From positions 124,001 through 188,000 of the forward strand of contig NZ_QKXH01000007.1 of NCBI RefSeq assembly GCF_003254745.1: a stretch of 64,000 nucleotides of DNA. The letters run 5' to 3'. Below the pieces are notes generated by a model that saw only the letters and a list, made by a program, of their open reading frames with translations, made no database searches and was not told the DNA's origin. Below are positions 1 through 9,057 of this stretch, in pieces. The DNA is from Flavobacterium aquariorum. GTDB taxonomy: Bacteria > Bacteroidota > Bacteroidia > Flavobacteriales > Flavobacteriaceae. Position 1 is the first letter of the stretch; every line of letters starts with the position of its first letter. The translations under genes were made by a program, and so were the position numbers.

Positions 1-1288
1 CGTTTATCACGGACAATTCTTTTTTGTTATCAACCACTATGGATATTGGTCCATAATCAATAAATAAGCCGGCTAACTTTACAGCTTCTTCCATTGACCC
101 TCCTCCATTATCTGTCAAATCAAGAACCAACCCTTTAACATTGTCTTTCATTAATTTAATGGTTTCTTTGGCAACATCTTGGGCGCAGCCCTTACTGTTT
201 CCTCCTTCAAAATTAGAGTAGAAACTAGGTATTTTTATATAGCCGATCTTGGAGTCTTTATCAATTATGAAGCTGTATACTGTGTTTTCTTCGTCTTTTA
301 AGACTTGTTTTTCAATATTTACTTTGAAACTCTTTCCTGAATTTCGTTTAATTGTTAGTGTTATATTGGTATTCAATTCCGATGACATCAGAGTGGCTAT
401 GGATTCCAAAGATGAACAGGAAACTTCAAGTGTTTCTTTTTGATTGGAAACGGCAATAATTTGATCTCCTTTTTTGATTTTCCCAGTCCTAAATGCTGGT
501 CCATTTGGGTCAATTTCGTCTACAATAATTTCGTTTTTATCATTTAGACTGACGCCCAATCCCAATGAAAGTCTTTCTTTGGATAAAGTTGATACAAAAC
601 TAGATTTGGTGTCGTTACTAAAATAATTAGTATGTGGGTCAAAATAACCACAAAAAATATTAAAAAGATTGTCTTCAAATGATCTGCCATCAGAAAGTAA
701 AGCATTGATTTTACAAAGCTCATTTTCGATAATACTCTTTTTTGATGTATTGCTCATCGAATTAAAATTGAGTTTCAACGAATCTAAGTTTTTACTTTTT
801 TCAGAGATATCATTGTATACTTCAAACCTAATTTTTTTATTAAGGGCTTTCTCCACATCATTTTCTTTCAAATAGAAATTAAAGTCTCTTTGTTTGAATC
901 TAATCGTATCTTTTATAGTGAAATCAATAGTTTCTCGGTTGAGTTTTTCTAAAATAGATTTATTTCTGAGCAGTGATTTTTTATATTCATCTTTAATATC
1001 TGTTATAAAAAAACAATCTTTCTTTAAGATGAGATTGTCAAGATTAAGTCGATATTTTTTTGACAATGTATCAACTTGTGATTTTAAAAAAATGTTTCTA
1101 GAGGGATCTAATTCGTCAAATAACTCATCAAAAAGATAAGCCGATAAACTGTCGTCTACCGGCTTTGGACTAAAATGCTCTTTTTGGAGTAATTTATTTA
1201 TTTTGAATAAAATATCACAACTTGTATCACTATTTTGCGCAAATAGTGAGAATGTGGAAAAAAGAAATACAAATGTGATTTTTTTCAT
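1..1288 (-). CDS. S41 family (C-terminal processing / tail-specific) protease, partial
   Basis: About 429 codons are visible; the gene starts at an ATG at 1288 and runs off the left edge. It begins with a signal peptide (MKKITFVFLFSTFSLFAQ). Next comes a helical N-terminal domain resembling that of Prc/Tsp, with the stretch DELDPSRNIFL. A PDZ-like segment follows (LGLGVSLND ... GKIKKGDQIIAV). The beginning of the S41 fold is present, with VKGLVLDLTDNGGGSMEEA. In the Prc family the catalytic Ser and Lys lie shortly after this point, so they are outside the window. Such proteases act in the periplasm on unfolded or C-terminally tagged proteins. The start lies 8 bp after the gcvT stop on the same strand, so the two may be co-transcribed. 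The family is clear; the substrate cannot be told. Confidence 0.88.
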   Translation of the reverse strand, partial: MKKITFVFLFSTFSLFAQNSDTSCDILFKINKLLQKEHFSPKPVDDSLSAYLFDELFDELDPSRNIFLKSQVDTLSKKYRLNLDNLILKKDCFFITDIKDEYKKSLLRNKSILEKLNRETIDFTIKDTIRFKQRDFNFYLKENDVEKALNKKIRFEVYNDISEKSKNLDSLKLNFNSMSNTSKKSIIENELCKINALLSDGRSFEDNLFNIFCGYFDPHTNYFSNDTKSSFVSTLSKERLSLGLGVSLNDKNEIIVDEIDPNGPAFRTGKIKKGDQIIAVSNQKETLEVSCSSLESIATLMSSELNTNITLTIKRNSGKSFKVNIEKQVLKDEENTVYSFIIDKDSKIGYIKIPSFYSNFEGGNSKGCAQDVAKETIKLMKDNVKGLVLDLTDNGGGSMEEAVKLAGLFIDYGPISIVVDNKKELSVIN

Positions 1289-1296
1289 ATAAATAT

Positions 1297-2379
1297 TTAT
1301 TTTTTATAAAATGGGAGTTTTACCACTTTGGCAGGTACGTCATTTTTTCTAATTCTAATGTAAATATCACTATCTACTGCGCTATTAGTTGTTGTAACGT
1401 AACCCAAACCAATTCCTTTGTTCATGGAAGGCGACATAGTTCCAGATGTTACAATTCCAATTATAGCTCCAGAACTGTCAACTATTTCATAGTCATGTCT
1501 CGGCACTGCACGCTCTTGCATTTCGAAAGCTACTAATTTTTTAGTTACGCCTTGTTCTTTTTGCTTTTTTAAATTGTCAGAATTAGTGAATTCTTTATTG
1601 AATTTGGTAATCCATCCTAATCCTGCTTCTAGAGGTGACGTCGTATCGTTAATATCGTTACCGTACAAACAGAATCCCATTTCTAATCGCAAAGTATCTC
1701 TTGCTGCCAAACCAATAGGTTTGATTCCATAAGCAGCTCCAGCCTCAAAAACTTTGTTCCAAATGGTTTCTACCTGGTCGTTTTTGCAATAAATTTCAAA
1801 TCCACCCGAACCTGTATACCCAGTTGCAGAAATGATAACATTAGGGAAACCTGCAAAATCAGCTACTTCGAAATGGTAATAAGCAATGGCCGATAAATCT
1901 ATAGAAGATAAGGACTGCATCGCCTCAACTGCTTTTGGTCCTTGTATCGCCAATAAAGAATAATCATCTGAAAGATTTTTCATTTCAACCCCCAAATCAT
2001 TATGAGCCGAAATCCAATCCCAGTCTTTGTCAATATTTGAAGCATTTACAACCAGTAAATATTGCTCTTCTTTCATTTTGTAGATAATTAAATCATCTAC
2101 AATTCCACCGTCATTATTTGGCAAACAAGAATACTGTGCTCTTCCAATGGTCAAAGTTGATGCATCATTCGAAGTTACTTTTTGGATCAAAGCCAATGCA
2201 TTTGGGCCAGAAAGTATAAATTCACCCATATGTGACACATCAAAAACACCTACTGCATTTCGAACCGTCTCATGTTCAGCATTTACCCCTTCATAAAGAA
2301 TTGGCATATTATATCCAGCAAACGGTAGCATTTTCGCTCCCAAACCCTCATGTATGTGCGTTAAAGCAGTATTTTTCAT
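1297..2379 (-). CDS. gcvT: Aminomethyltransferase, T protein of the glycine cleavage system
   Basis: A 360-residue cytoplasmic protein of normal GcvT length. It transfers the methylene group from the aminomethyl-lipoyl H protein to tetrahydrofolate and releases ammonia. Visible motifs are [10 protein letters not shown] (residues 45-54), [10 protein letters not shown] (91-100, with the catalytic Asp) and [25 protein letters not shown] (188-198) carries Ser where many homologues have Glu. No gcvH or gcvP is in the window, so the other subunits are encoded elsewhere. The S41 protease follows 8 bp downstream. Family assignment is very secure. Confidence 0.96.
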   Translation of the reverse strand: MKNTALTHIHEGLGAKMLPFAGYNMPILYEGVNAEHETVRNAVGVFDVSHMGEFILSGPNALALIQKVTSNDASTLTIGRAQYSCLPNNDGGIVDDLIIYKMKEEQYLLVVNASNIDKDWDWISAHNDLGVEMKNLSDDYSLLAIQGPKAVEAMQSLSSIDLSAIAYYHFEVADFAGFPNVIISATGYTGSGGFEIYCKNDQVETIWNKVFEAGAAYGIKPIGLAARDTLRLEMGFCLYGNDINDTTSPLEAGLGWITKFNKEFTNSDNLKKQKEQGVTKKLVAFEMQERAVPRHDYEIVDSSGAIIGIVTSGTMSPSMNKGIGLGYVTTTNSAVDSDIYIRIRKNDVPAKVVKLPFYKK

Positions 2380-2549
2380 TGTTTTTATTTATAATTATTA
2401 AAGTGCTAATTTATAGTTTTTATTTTGCTTGGCAAAGCCTGTAAACGCTGAAATGCATTTAAAAAAAATACCTTCTATAAAATGCTGTTTATAATCGACA
2501 ATGGACAAATCGTGATACTTATTTACTTCTTCAGTTCTCAAAAGTTCAT

Positions 2550-2679
2550 GTGGGCGTAACCCCATAGTTGAAAATCGCAGTCGTTCCTCCTTTATTTTTA
2601 ACTATGGGGTCGGGCTTTCGGCTTTATCTTTATTTTTTTAAAGAAAAAAAATAAAGGATATCACCTCAATCCCTTACGC
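2550..2679 (+). repeat. Dispersed three-stem structured repeat, copy 1
   Basis: The element starts GGGCGTAACCCC and ends CAATCCCTTACGC, so the ends pair (GCGTAA with TTACGC). Inside, AACCCCATAGTT pairs with AACTATGGGGT. A second hairpin is CTTTATTTTTTT, loop AAAG, AAAAAAATAAAG. The same layout occurs at 35138-35311, 39051-39183 and, on the other strand, 26423-26543. It lies downstream of gcvT's promoter side and before the terminator of the lipoprotein gene. No protein is encoded. Confidence 0.75.
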
Positions 2680-2682
2680 AAA

Positions 2683-2729
2683 AAAGCCAAACAAACTTAA
2701 AATGGTATAAAATAAGTTTGTTTGGCTTT
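2683..2729 (-). terminator. Rho-independent terminator of the 2746-3456 lipoprotein gene
   Basis: On the minus strand a stem AAAGCCAAACAAACTTA / TAAGTTTGTTTGGCTTT (17 bp, loop of about 13 nt) is followed by a T-run. It lies 17 bp past the stop of the lipoprotein gene. Confidence 0.8.
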
Positions 2730-2745
2730 CTTGAATAGGTATTGT

Positions 2746-3456
2746 TTATTCTACCGCATTATAGAAAGTTATTTCAGGTTTGCCAATTACACCAGCATCT
2801 GTCATGATTTTTTTCAAAGCGGGGTCTTCTAGTCTCGCTTTTGCTTTATCTAAATCACTTATGGCAAAAGTTACATAGACCATATTGGGATCATCGATAC
2901 TTCTGGAAATAGCTCTGTCTACTAATCCATGATCCATTCTGGTTTCTTTGCCTTCGGCATCATATGCTTTTAGCCAGGCATCAAAATCTTTTACTTTATG
3001 TCCAACCCGAACCCTTCCTTTTAATGTAGCGGGAGATTCTTCGAAGCGTATTACATCCGCGTATCTGAAGTCAGGAGTACTGGTTACACCTCCTTTTTTC
3101 ATTCTATCTTTTAATTCAGGATTGGCGGCAAAATCTTTGGCTTTTTGCAAATCTTGTATATTCAAGAAAACATAAATTTTATTTGGGTTATCCATGTCTC
3201 TTCCCAAGGCTCTTAATGTCAATCCACTTGCGGTTCTGACACTTTCATGCTCGTCAAATGCTTTTTTCCAAGTATCAAAATCTTTTACAGTATGGGTTAT
3301 GACCATAACTTTAAAAGGTTCAAAAACAGGTTCTTGTTTTACTGCTACTTTTTCGGGGGAGCTTTCAGTTGGTACTTTTTCCTTATCACTTTCTTTTTTG
3401 CAGGAAGTGAAACTTATGGCTAGTATTGCCGTAAACATTGTCAAAATTGCTTTCAT
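2746..3456 (-). CDS. Lipoprotein with two duplicated ferredoxin-like (dimeric alpha/beta barrel type) domains
   Basis: 236 residues. The N-terminus is a lipoprotein signal with the lipobox FTSC near residue 19, followed by a charged linker. Two homologous units of about 88 residues follow, roughly 48-136 and 144-234. Both contain VKDFD.W.KA.D, then R.....GL..RA..R..D.PN..YV, then DL.KAK, and then a P.LK..M...GV block. The pattern recalls ABM / dimeric alpha-beta barrel proteins, where two such domains form one barrel; here they would be covalently joined. No catalytic residues are obvious. Function is unknown; likely anchored in a periplasm-facing or outer membrane. A strong terminator follows, so it is probably monocistronic. 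Confidence 0.8.
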   Translation of the reverse strand: MKAILTMFTAILAISFTSCKKESDKEKVPTESSPEKVAVKQEPVFEPFKVMVITHTVKDFDTWKKAFDEHESVRTASGLTLRALGRDMDNPNKIYVFLNIQDLQKAKDFAANPELKDRMKKGGVTSTPDFRYADVIRFEESPATLKGRVRVGHKVKDFDAWLKAYDAEGKETRMDHGLVDRAISRSIDDPNMVYVTFAISDLDKAKARLEDPALKKIMTDAGVIGKPEITFYNAVE

Positions 3457-3543
3457 CTTTTTTTATTTAATTGGTTGAACTTTAATTACTTTTTTATAAA
3501 ATCAAAAAAATATTTTTTAAATAGGAAGGAAAGTGGTTTTAGA

Positions 3544-4983
3544 TTAAAACTGAAAATAGATAAAGGAACTGCCGCTTTCTTGTGACCATATTAGTAATAG
3601 CATTATTGTGGACCATGCTATTCCTAGCTTCCACCAGCTCAGTTGATGTGCCACGTCGAGTACTTTGGTGTTTCTCATAAACCAATGTGTGATTATAATT
3701 GAGGGGATAATTATCAAGACTTTAATGATTGACAATGTGGTCAATAGCGCTTTTCCGCCAGTTTCGGTTCCGGACATTGAAATTAGCATTTGCCAAGCTT
3801 TGGAAAACGTGTCTGAACGGAAAAATACCCATGTTATGTTTACTAACATAAAAGTGAGTAGTGCGTAAAAAAAGCCAATCCAACCAGTATCTCTTGTTAT
3901 TTTCTTTGATTCATTATCGGTGTCTTTTTTGCGGTCTCTGAGGTATTTTTCAATCCATAAATAAAGACCATGCAAGCCTCCCCAAGCAACAAATGTCCAG
4001 TTTGCACCATGCCAAAGTCCTCCCAATAGCATAGTGAGCATTAAGGCATAGTAGGTTCGGAGTTTGCCATGACGACTTCCTCCAAGAGGAATGTATAAAT
4101 AATCCTTAAGCCAGCTAGATAATGTAATGTGCCAACGTCTCCAAAAATCAGAAAAACCGATCGCCGCATAAGGGTAATTGAAATTTTGCGGCAATACAAA
4201 ACCTAAACACAAAGCTACTCCAATGGCACAGGTAGAATATCCGGCAAAGTCCAAGAATATTTGACCAGAAAATGCAAAAACACCAATCCAGGCATCCAAT
4301 CCAGATAAAACATCAGTTGAATTAAATACTGCATCGGCTGTAGCTGATAGCATTCCATCAGCTAAAACTACTTTCATAAACAAGCCTAATGAGAGTAATA
4401 ATAAACCATCGAACATTTGTTTTTTGGAAGCAATTCTTTCGGTTTCAAATTGCGGAACCAATTGTGGCGGACGTACAATAGGACCAGCCACTAAGTGCGG
4501 AAAGAAAGTAACAAACAAAGAAAAATCCAGCATTGATTTTACAGGTTCACTTCTTTTATGATACATATCTATAGTGTAGCATAAAGTAGTGAAGGTATAG
4601 AATGAAATTCCAGCTGGAAGTATTATGTTTGGTGTAGCCGGATGATATTCTAAACCCAAAAGATTGACAACCGAAACAAAATTATCCAGTAAGAAAGTAC
4701 CATATTTAAAAAAGCAAAGCATTCCTAAATTACCAATTAAGCTTATTACCAAAAGAAATTTTTTCTTATGTGGATTGGTTTGGGTGAAAAGGGCTCTACC
4801 TACAAAGAAGTCAATTACAGTAGAAAGCCATAACAATAGTATAAATGGTGGATTCCAAGCGGCATAAAAGATATAACTGGCAATAAGCAAATTTATTTTT
4901 TTGAATTTCCATGAAATGGGAAGATGGTGTAAAAGAAGTATAATTATAAAAAAGGCTACAAATGTATAGGAGTTGAATATCAT
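3544..4983 (-). CDS. MBOAT family membrane-bound O-acyltransferase (AlgI-like)
   Basis: 479 residues with about ten hydrophobic segments. The MBOAT signature is visible: GFSDFWRRWHITLSSWLKDY, then YIPLGGSRHG, then MLLGGLWHGANWTFVAWGG with the conserved His in LWHGA. In AlgI, PatA and DltB relatives this protein takes an acyl (usually acetyl) group across the membrane to a periplasmic acceptor. It follows the SGNH-like gene 4996-6045 by 12 bp on the same strand, the usual pairing for an O-acetylation system of an exopolysaccharide or cell-wall polymer. The acceptor cannot be told from the sequence. The start at 4983 begins directly with a membrane segment, as is normal for the family. Confidence 0.92.
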   Translation of the reverse strand: MIFNSYTFVAFFIIILLLHHLPISWKFKKINLLIASYIFYAAWNPPFILLLWLSTVIDFFVGRALFTQTNPHKKKFLLVISLIGNLGMLCFFKYGTFLLDNFVSVVNLLGLEYHPATPNIILPAGISFYTFTTLCYTIDMYHKRSEPVKSMLDFSLFVTFFPHLVAGPIVRPPQLVPQFETERIASKKQMFDGLLLLSLGLFMKVVLADGMLSATADAVFNSTDVLSGLDAWIGVFAFSGQIFLDFAGYSTCAIGVALCLGFVLPQNFNYPYAAIGFSDFWRRWHITLSSWLKDYLYIPLGGSRHGKLRTYYALMLTMLLGGLWHGANWTFVAWGGLHGLYLWIEKYLRDRKKDTDNESKKITRDTGWIGFFYALLTFMLVNITWVFFRSDTFSKAWQMLISMSGTETGGKALLTTLSIIKVLIIIPSIIITHWFMRNTKVLDVAHQLSWWKLGIAWSTIMLLLIWSQESGSSFIYFQF

Positions 4984-4995
4984 AACTATAGAGTA

Positions 4996-6045
4996 TTAAT
5001 TTGAACTTTTCGAAAGTGAAAATTCCCAACCTTTTTCATTTTTAAGAATTTCAATGAAATGTTGAGTGAAAATTTTCGCATCTTCAGGACCTAAATGAGA
5101 AAATTCAGGACAATTGAAATTTGCAATGGCAGGGTAATCTTTAAAATGAATGCCTGGACAATTGGTTATTTGAAGAAGTTTGTTCCAATATTTTTCTCGT
5201 GGGAATGCCATGTTTTCACCATCGTAATAGGGACCACTTGATGGGGTTCTAACAAATAATACTTCTCCACCTCTTGATTTTATTTTATCGACAGCAACTT
5301 TTACGGATGAAAAAATCGCATCTAATCCTTTTTCTGACATTGGAGGTGCATGCTTATTCATTTCACTAAAAAAATGCCAAACTCCTTTTACCTGATTGCA
5401 TAATTTAGGGTCATTTACAAAATCTTTAGTCATCGCCGATTGCCTATCAAATGCATTGCGGTTGAATTTCCACGGAAATATTGGCATCATGAATACTCCA
5501 GAACGACTGGGAATTTCCATTTCATCTAATTTTGCATTAAGCGAAAAATTATCTTTGTCGAGAAATACAAAAAAAGATTCTAAAGGTTTGTTTAAGAAAA
5601 AACTAGCTTTTTGAGCAGGGGTTCTGTCATGATAGTATTTGATATTTTCTATTGGTTTTTCATTATTAGGTGGAGCAATGGAGAAAAACAATCCCTCGGT
5701 TATATCAATAATGAGTTTCCCTTTAAAATTGGGGTCATCGGCTAAATCTTTTAATATTGGCCTTGGACAACTACCTTCAATCGCTAATTGTACAGCATCA
5801 AAGCCCGTTTCATTTTTCCATGTTGTAATGTCTAAATCAAATTTATTTCTGGAGGAGCCTATAAAAACAACTGTTGAATTTGGTGATTGATACACTTTTT
5901 CTCTAGTATAAGACCATAAGGGAGGACCATCATCATAGGAATTTTTTACACCAAGATTGCGAAGATATATTTCCCAGCATAGCACTATAAAAATTGTTAT
6001 GACCCCCATTAGAACTGCCGATTTTAAAAGAGATTTGTTTTCCAT
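4996..6045 (-). CDS. Membrane-anchored SGNH/AlgJ-like protein paired with the MBOAT
   Basis: 349 residues. One N-terminal membrane anchor (about residues 8-27) precedes a periplasmic domain. VVFIGSSRNKFDLD resembles SGNH block I with a Ser nucleophile. FSHLGPEDAKIF near the C-terminus could be the block V His, although the usual Asp-x-x-His spacing is not clean. LIIDITEGLFF gives the central strand. In alginate- and DltD-type systems such proteins receive the acyl group from the MBOAT protein and pass it to the polymer. The MBOAT gene follows after 12 bp, so this gene is probably first in a two-gene operon. Assignment to SGNH rests on motif and context. Confidence 0.75.
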   Translation of the reverse strand: MENKSLLKSAVLMGVITIFIVLCWEIYLRNLGVKNSYDDGPPLWSYTREKVYQSPNSTVVFIGSSRNKFDLDITTWKNETGFDAVQLAIEGSCPRPILKDLADDPNFKGKLIIDITEGLFFSIAPPNNEKPIENIKYYHDRTPAQKASFFLNKPLESFFVFLDKDNFSLNAKLDEMEIPSRSGVFMMPIFPWKFNRNAFDRQSAMTKDFVNDPKLCNQVKGVWHFFSEMNKHAPPMSEKGLDAIFSSVKVAVDKIKSRGGEVLFVRTPSSGPYYDGENMAFPREKYWNKLLQITNCPGIHFKDYPAIANFNCPEFSHLGPEDAKIFTQHFIEILKNEKGWEFSLSKSSN

Positions 6046-6550
6046 TTACATAAATTAAGGATTGCTGTATGACTAGAAACTGAATTGTTATTTGAAAATA
6101 ATCGAGCAAATTGATAAAAATGTAAGTTATGTAAGGGAAGGGGCGTCCTATAAAATCAACTTTTTAATTCATCTTGTTGGGGTTGAGATGATTAGTTTAG
6201 TAAAAGCTTTAACAAAAATAAAGAAAATAAATTATATTAAATTATAAATATTTGATTTTTAGTCAATTAGATTGTTGTTTATTCGTGTTTTGTTTGTGTA
6301 GTTATATTTAATGGAGTAATAAAAAGCAGTTTTTATATTAATTCTAACATAAGAATTTAAAAGCGATATAAAAAATGAGAATTTACTTCTAACAGAAATT
6401 GAAAACTGTTAAAAATTTTTAGCAAGAAAAGATTCTCTATTTAATTTAAAATAAATGTAATGTGTGATGTTTTTTATAGTAAAAGTTTAAATATACAAAT
6501 AAGACCAGTAATTTGAAGACAACAATTATTTGTTTTTAGTATTTTTTATT
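6046..6550. other. AT-rich intergenic stretch, no gene seen
   Basis: About 500 bp between the SGNH-like gene (start at 6045) and the end of the DinB-like gene. It is very AT-rich with stops in all frames. I see no hairpin, repeat-family copy or RNA gene. It presumably holds the promoter of the SGNH/MBOAT pair near 6050-6150. Confidence 0.6.
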
Positions 6551-7015
6551 TTAACTTTTACTTTCAATAATCTCTTTTATTATATTAATATGATGCTTAG
6601 TATGGATTTTTATAAATCTAATCGTTGGCTTCAAATTCAATTGTCCCATAAAGGGATGTTCAAAATAATTGTTAGCAGAAAGAGTGTTTAATTTTTCGAG
6701 GTTCATTTTTACTTTTTCAAGATGACTTTTTAATGAATCGGTTGTAAAATCCTCTTGCGGTCTAACCATTCTGGGCGCTTTGACTTTTCCTCTTGGAATT
6801 TTATTAAGTGTGAATACTAGAAAACGATTAAAATTGAAAGTTTTTTTGTAATTGTCGGGAGTAGATTTATGAATAGATTCGATAACTAAGTTCATCGTTA
6901 GTAAAGTATGTTCAATATGCCAACCTACAGAAGATTTGGAAACCAATGGATTGAGTAATTCTTGGTTAGATATTTTGTTTTCTAACTCAATAATTAGTTT
7001 TTTTAGTTCTTCCAT
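6551..7015 (-). CDS. DinB-like superfamily protein (DUF1569 type)
   Basis: 154 residues from the ATG at 7015 (MEELKKLI). An upstream TTG at 7054 would add 13 residues but is less convincing. The sequence shows VGWHIEHTLLTMNLV, then NFNRFLVFTLNKIPRGKVKAP, then IRFIKIHTKHHINII. This is a DUF1569 pattern of the DinB four-helix bundle, whose His residues (WHIEH ... HTKHH) may bind a metal. Members are predicted metal-dependent hydrolases or thiol transferases, but the activity of this subgroup is unknown. It lies behind the HD and YitT genes on the same strand, with an inverted repeat between it and the HD gene. Confidence 0.8.
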   Translation of the reverse strand: MEELKKLIIELENKISNQELLNPLVSKSSVGWHIEHTLLTMNLVIESIHKSTPDNYKKTFNFNRFLVFTLNKIPRGKVKAPRMVRPQEDFTTDSLKSHLEKVKMNLEKLNTLSANNYFEHPFMGQLNLKPTIRFIKIHTKHHINIIKEIIESKS

Positions 7016-7051
7016 AATTTTTTGAAATTTAATATGTTTAGGAAATAATGT

Positions 7052-7079
7052 CAAAATGCATAATCAGATATGCATTTTG
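7052..7079. promoter_or_regulatory. Perfect 11-bp inverted repeat upstream of the DinB-like gene
   Basis: CAAAATGCATA, a 6-nt spacer, then TATGCATTTTG. It lies between the stop of the HD gene (7169) and the start at 7015. There is no T-run directly after either arm, so a regulator site or an mRNA hairpin is more likely than a terminator. Confidence 0.5.
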
Positions 7080-7168
7080 GTTGTGAAAAGTAAATGTAAT
7101 GGATTTTATCAGATCTATTAGTTGCATTAAAAAATAATGAAAATAAAGTTTGATTCGTTTTTGCAACA

Positions 7169-7759
7169 CTAACTTTCTTTCTTTTGCTCAATAAGTAGTT
7201 CAAGATTTCTTTGTTTGATTGGATTTCTATACTGGATGCAATACGGAGTGTGGTATTGATGATTTTGGAGGAACTTAATTTGTATATCATTCCATTCAGA
7301 TATGCTTAAATTTGGTTTTGTATGTTTTATTTCATGATACAGATTGGTTCCTATTCGTTCAAAATTATCAGTGCCGAGATATTCCAGGTCAGCATCGGCG
7401 AGTATGGATTCTAATTTTGTTTTAGGCTCTTGTGGAATAGAGGTCGCCTGAATCATTCCAGCAATGATTTTAATTTCATTTTTAGTGTATCCAAACTGAG
7501 GCAATCTATCTTGTGCCATTAGAATGCTTGCTTCTTCATGTCCATCAGCAACAGAGTTGATAAATCCGGCATCATGAAATAGAGCTGCCGTTTTTATTAA
7601 TACAATATCTTCTTCAGGCCTATTTTCTTTGTGAGCAATATATTCGGACATTCTTATAACATGTTCGGTATGTTTCCAATCATGATAGGTTAAGAATGGA
7701 GCTAAGTTCTCTTTTAAAGAATTCATAACGGTATGGCACAATAAATCCCAGTTTTTCAT
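7169..7759 (-). CDS. HD-domain metal-dependent phosphohydrolase
   Basis: 196 residues. The HD motif is ALFHDAG with His62-Asp63. Further likely metal ligands are in YHDWKHTEHV (residues 25-34), HEEA (74-77) and ADADLEYLG (121-129). This order (H...HD...D) is typical of the stand-alone HD superfamily of phosphohydrolases or phosphodiesterases that act on nucleotides. The substrate cannot be inferred. The start is 3 bp past the stop of the YitT gene, so the two are almost certainly co-transcribed and perhaps translationally coupled. Confidence 0.9.
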   Translation of the reverse strand: MKNWDLLCHTVMNSLKENLAPFLTYHDWKHTEHVIRMSEYIAHKENRPEEDIVLIKTAALFHDAGFINSVADGHEEASILMAQDRLPQFGYTKNEIKIIAGMIQATSIPQEPKTKLESILADADLEYLGTDNFERIGTNLYHEIKHTKPNLSISEWNDIQIKFLQNHQYHTPYCIQYRNPIKQRNLELLIEQKKES

Positions 7760-7762
7760 ACT

Positions 7763-8650
7763 CTAATGCTTAGCCTTGTTTCTTAAAATACCGCCTCTTG
7801 CTTCCTTGATGTATTGAATGTACATAAAGGCATGTGGATCCAATTGGCTAACTTCTTCTTTTATCCTAAGTAATTCTAATCGGGTTACAACTGTAATTAT
7901 AATATCGCAATCTGTTTTTTCATGGAAAGCATGTGGTAAATAACCTCTTTCTCCTTTAATAACCGTAATTCCTTTTCCAAATTTTTGTACAATTAATGAT
8001 TTTATGGCCTCACTTTTGGATGAAATAATGTGTAAAGATGTGTATTGTTCTATTCCATTGGCAATATAGTCAAGTGATTTTATAGCCGAAAAATAAGTAA
8101 CTATAGAGTATAAAGCGGTACTTATGCCAAAAGACCATGCTGCACAAAGAAATAGTGCTGAGTTGATTCCAAAAATAACTTCCGATACGTTAAGACCAAT
8201 CTTTCGGGTCGTAAATAAGGCGAGTATTTCTATTCCGTCTGCGGCAGCACCACTCCGAATGACAAATCCCATACCCATTCCGATCAAGCATCCTCCAAAT
8301 AGAGCAATTAACAATCGATCTGATGTTACGGGCTGAATGTCAATAAATGTCATACTGGCTGCTATCATTATAAAGGTGATTAAGCTTTGTATGGCAAAAG
8401 TTTTACCCAGAACGGCTTTTCCAATAAATAAAAAGGGAATATTCAATACCAATACTAAAATACCAAAAGAGATGTGAGTAATTTCATGTATGAGTATTGA
8501 AGCTCCTATAACCCCACCGTCCAAAAATTTATTGGGAATCATAAAACCTTTTAAAGCCAATGTGATGAAAGCAACTCCAACCAAATTGAGAATGATGTTT
8601 TTCAGTTCGAATATTTCTTTCCAGTCAATAGGCTCTTGGTTGAATTTCAT
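7763..8650 (-). CDS. YitT family integral membrane protein (DUF161/DUF2179)
   Basis: 295 residues. Five or so transmembrane segments fill residues 15-200, with the family signature FLDGGVIGASIL near the N-terminus and GFVIRSGAAADGIEIL in the middle. A soluble C-terminal DUF2179 domain follows (about 215-285: KGITVIKGERGYLPHA ... CDIIITVVTR). YitT proteins are widespread membrane proteins of unknown transport or sensing role. It is first of a YitT-HD group; the 3-bp gap to the HD gene suggests linked expression. Confidence 0.9.
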   Translation of the reverse strand: MKFNQEPIDWKEIFELKNIILNLVGVAFITLALKGFMIPNKFLDGGVIGASILIHEITHISFGILVLVLNIPFLFIGKAVLGKTFAIQSLITFIMIAASMTFIDIQPVTSDRLLIALFGGCLIGMGMGFVIRSGAAADGIEILALFTTRKIGLNVSEVIFGINSALFLCAAWSFGISTALYSIVTYFSAIKSLDYIANGIEQYTSLHIISSKSEAIKSLIVQKFGKGITVIKGERGYLPHAFHEKTDCDIIITVVTRLELLRIKEEVSQLDPHAFMYIQYIKEARGGILRNKAKH

Positions 8651-9057
8651 ATATGTAAAATTTATTTGTTATCGATCATATATGTTATCACTTTATTATT
8701 TGTTGGTCTTTGCTTGCGCAAACTTCTTGTTAATGGTGATTTCATATTTTCCTTGGTTTTAAGAGTGAAGTTAGTGTTAAAATACGCGTACAGTATTCAA
8801 ATACAAATAGTTATTGTTGTAAATTTAAGAAAAATACTTCTTTTGAATTCTTATTTTTTATTTATTTTTTATAAATGTTTTTTTTAAGTCTTTTGTTTTT
8901 ATATTTTCTTGTTATTTGTTAATTTTTAATTTAAAAAGCATTAAATTTGATTATACTTTGATTAAAAATAGTAAAAATCTAATTTTTTCTTCCCTTAAAT
9001 CGACTTTTTAACCTATAAATTTTATTGGAATTAATTAATCTTTTAAATCTAAAATTT
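8651..9057. other. Divergent AT-rich intergenic region
   Basis: About 400 bp between the divergent YitT gene and the 9058 operon. Long T/A runs, no credible reading frame. A near-match to a -7 box (ATACTTTG, about 8952-8960) lies about 100 bp before the 9058 start. Nothing else is recognisable. Confidence 0.5.

Noticed and set aside
4811..5029. 72-codon minus-strand frame between the MBOAT and SGNH genes
   Set aside because: It overlaps the coding ends of both real genes in another frame and has no family features.
8490..8887. Two plus-strand frames opposite the YitT gene start
   Set aside because: They lie over the YitT gene and the AT-rich divergent region, with no homology features.
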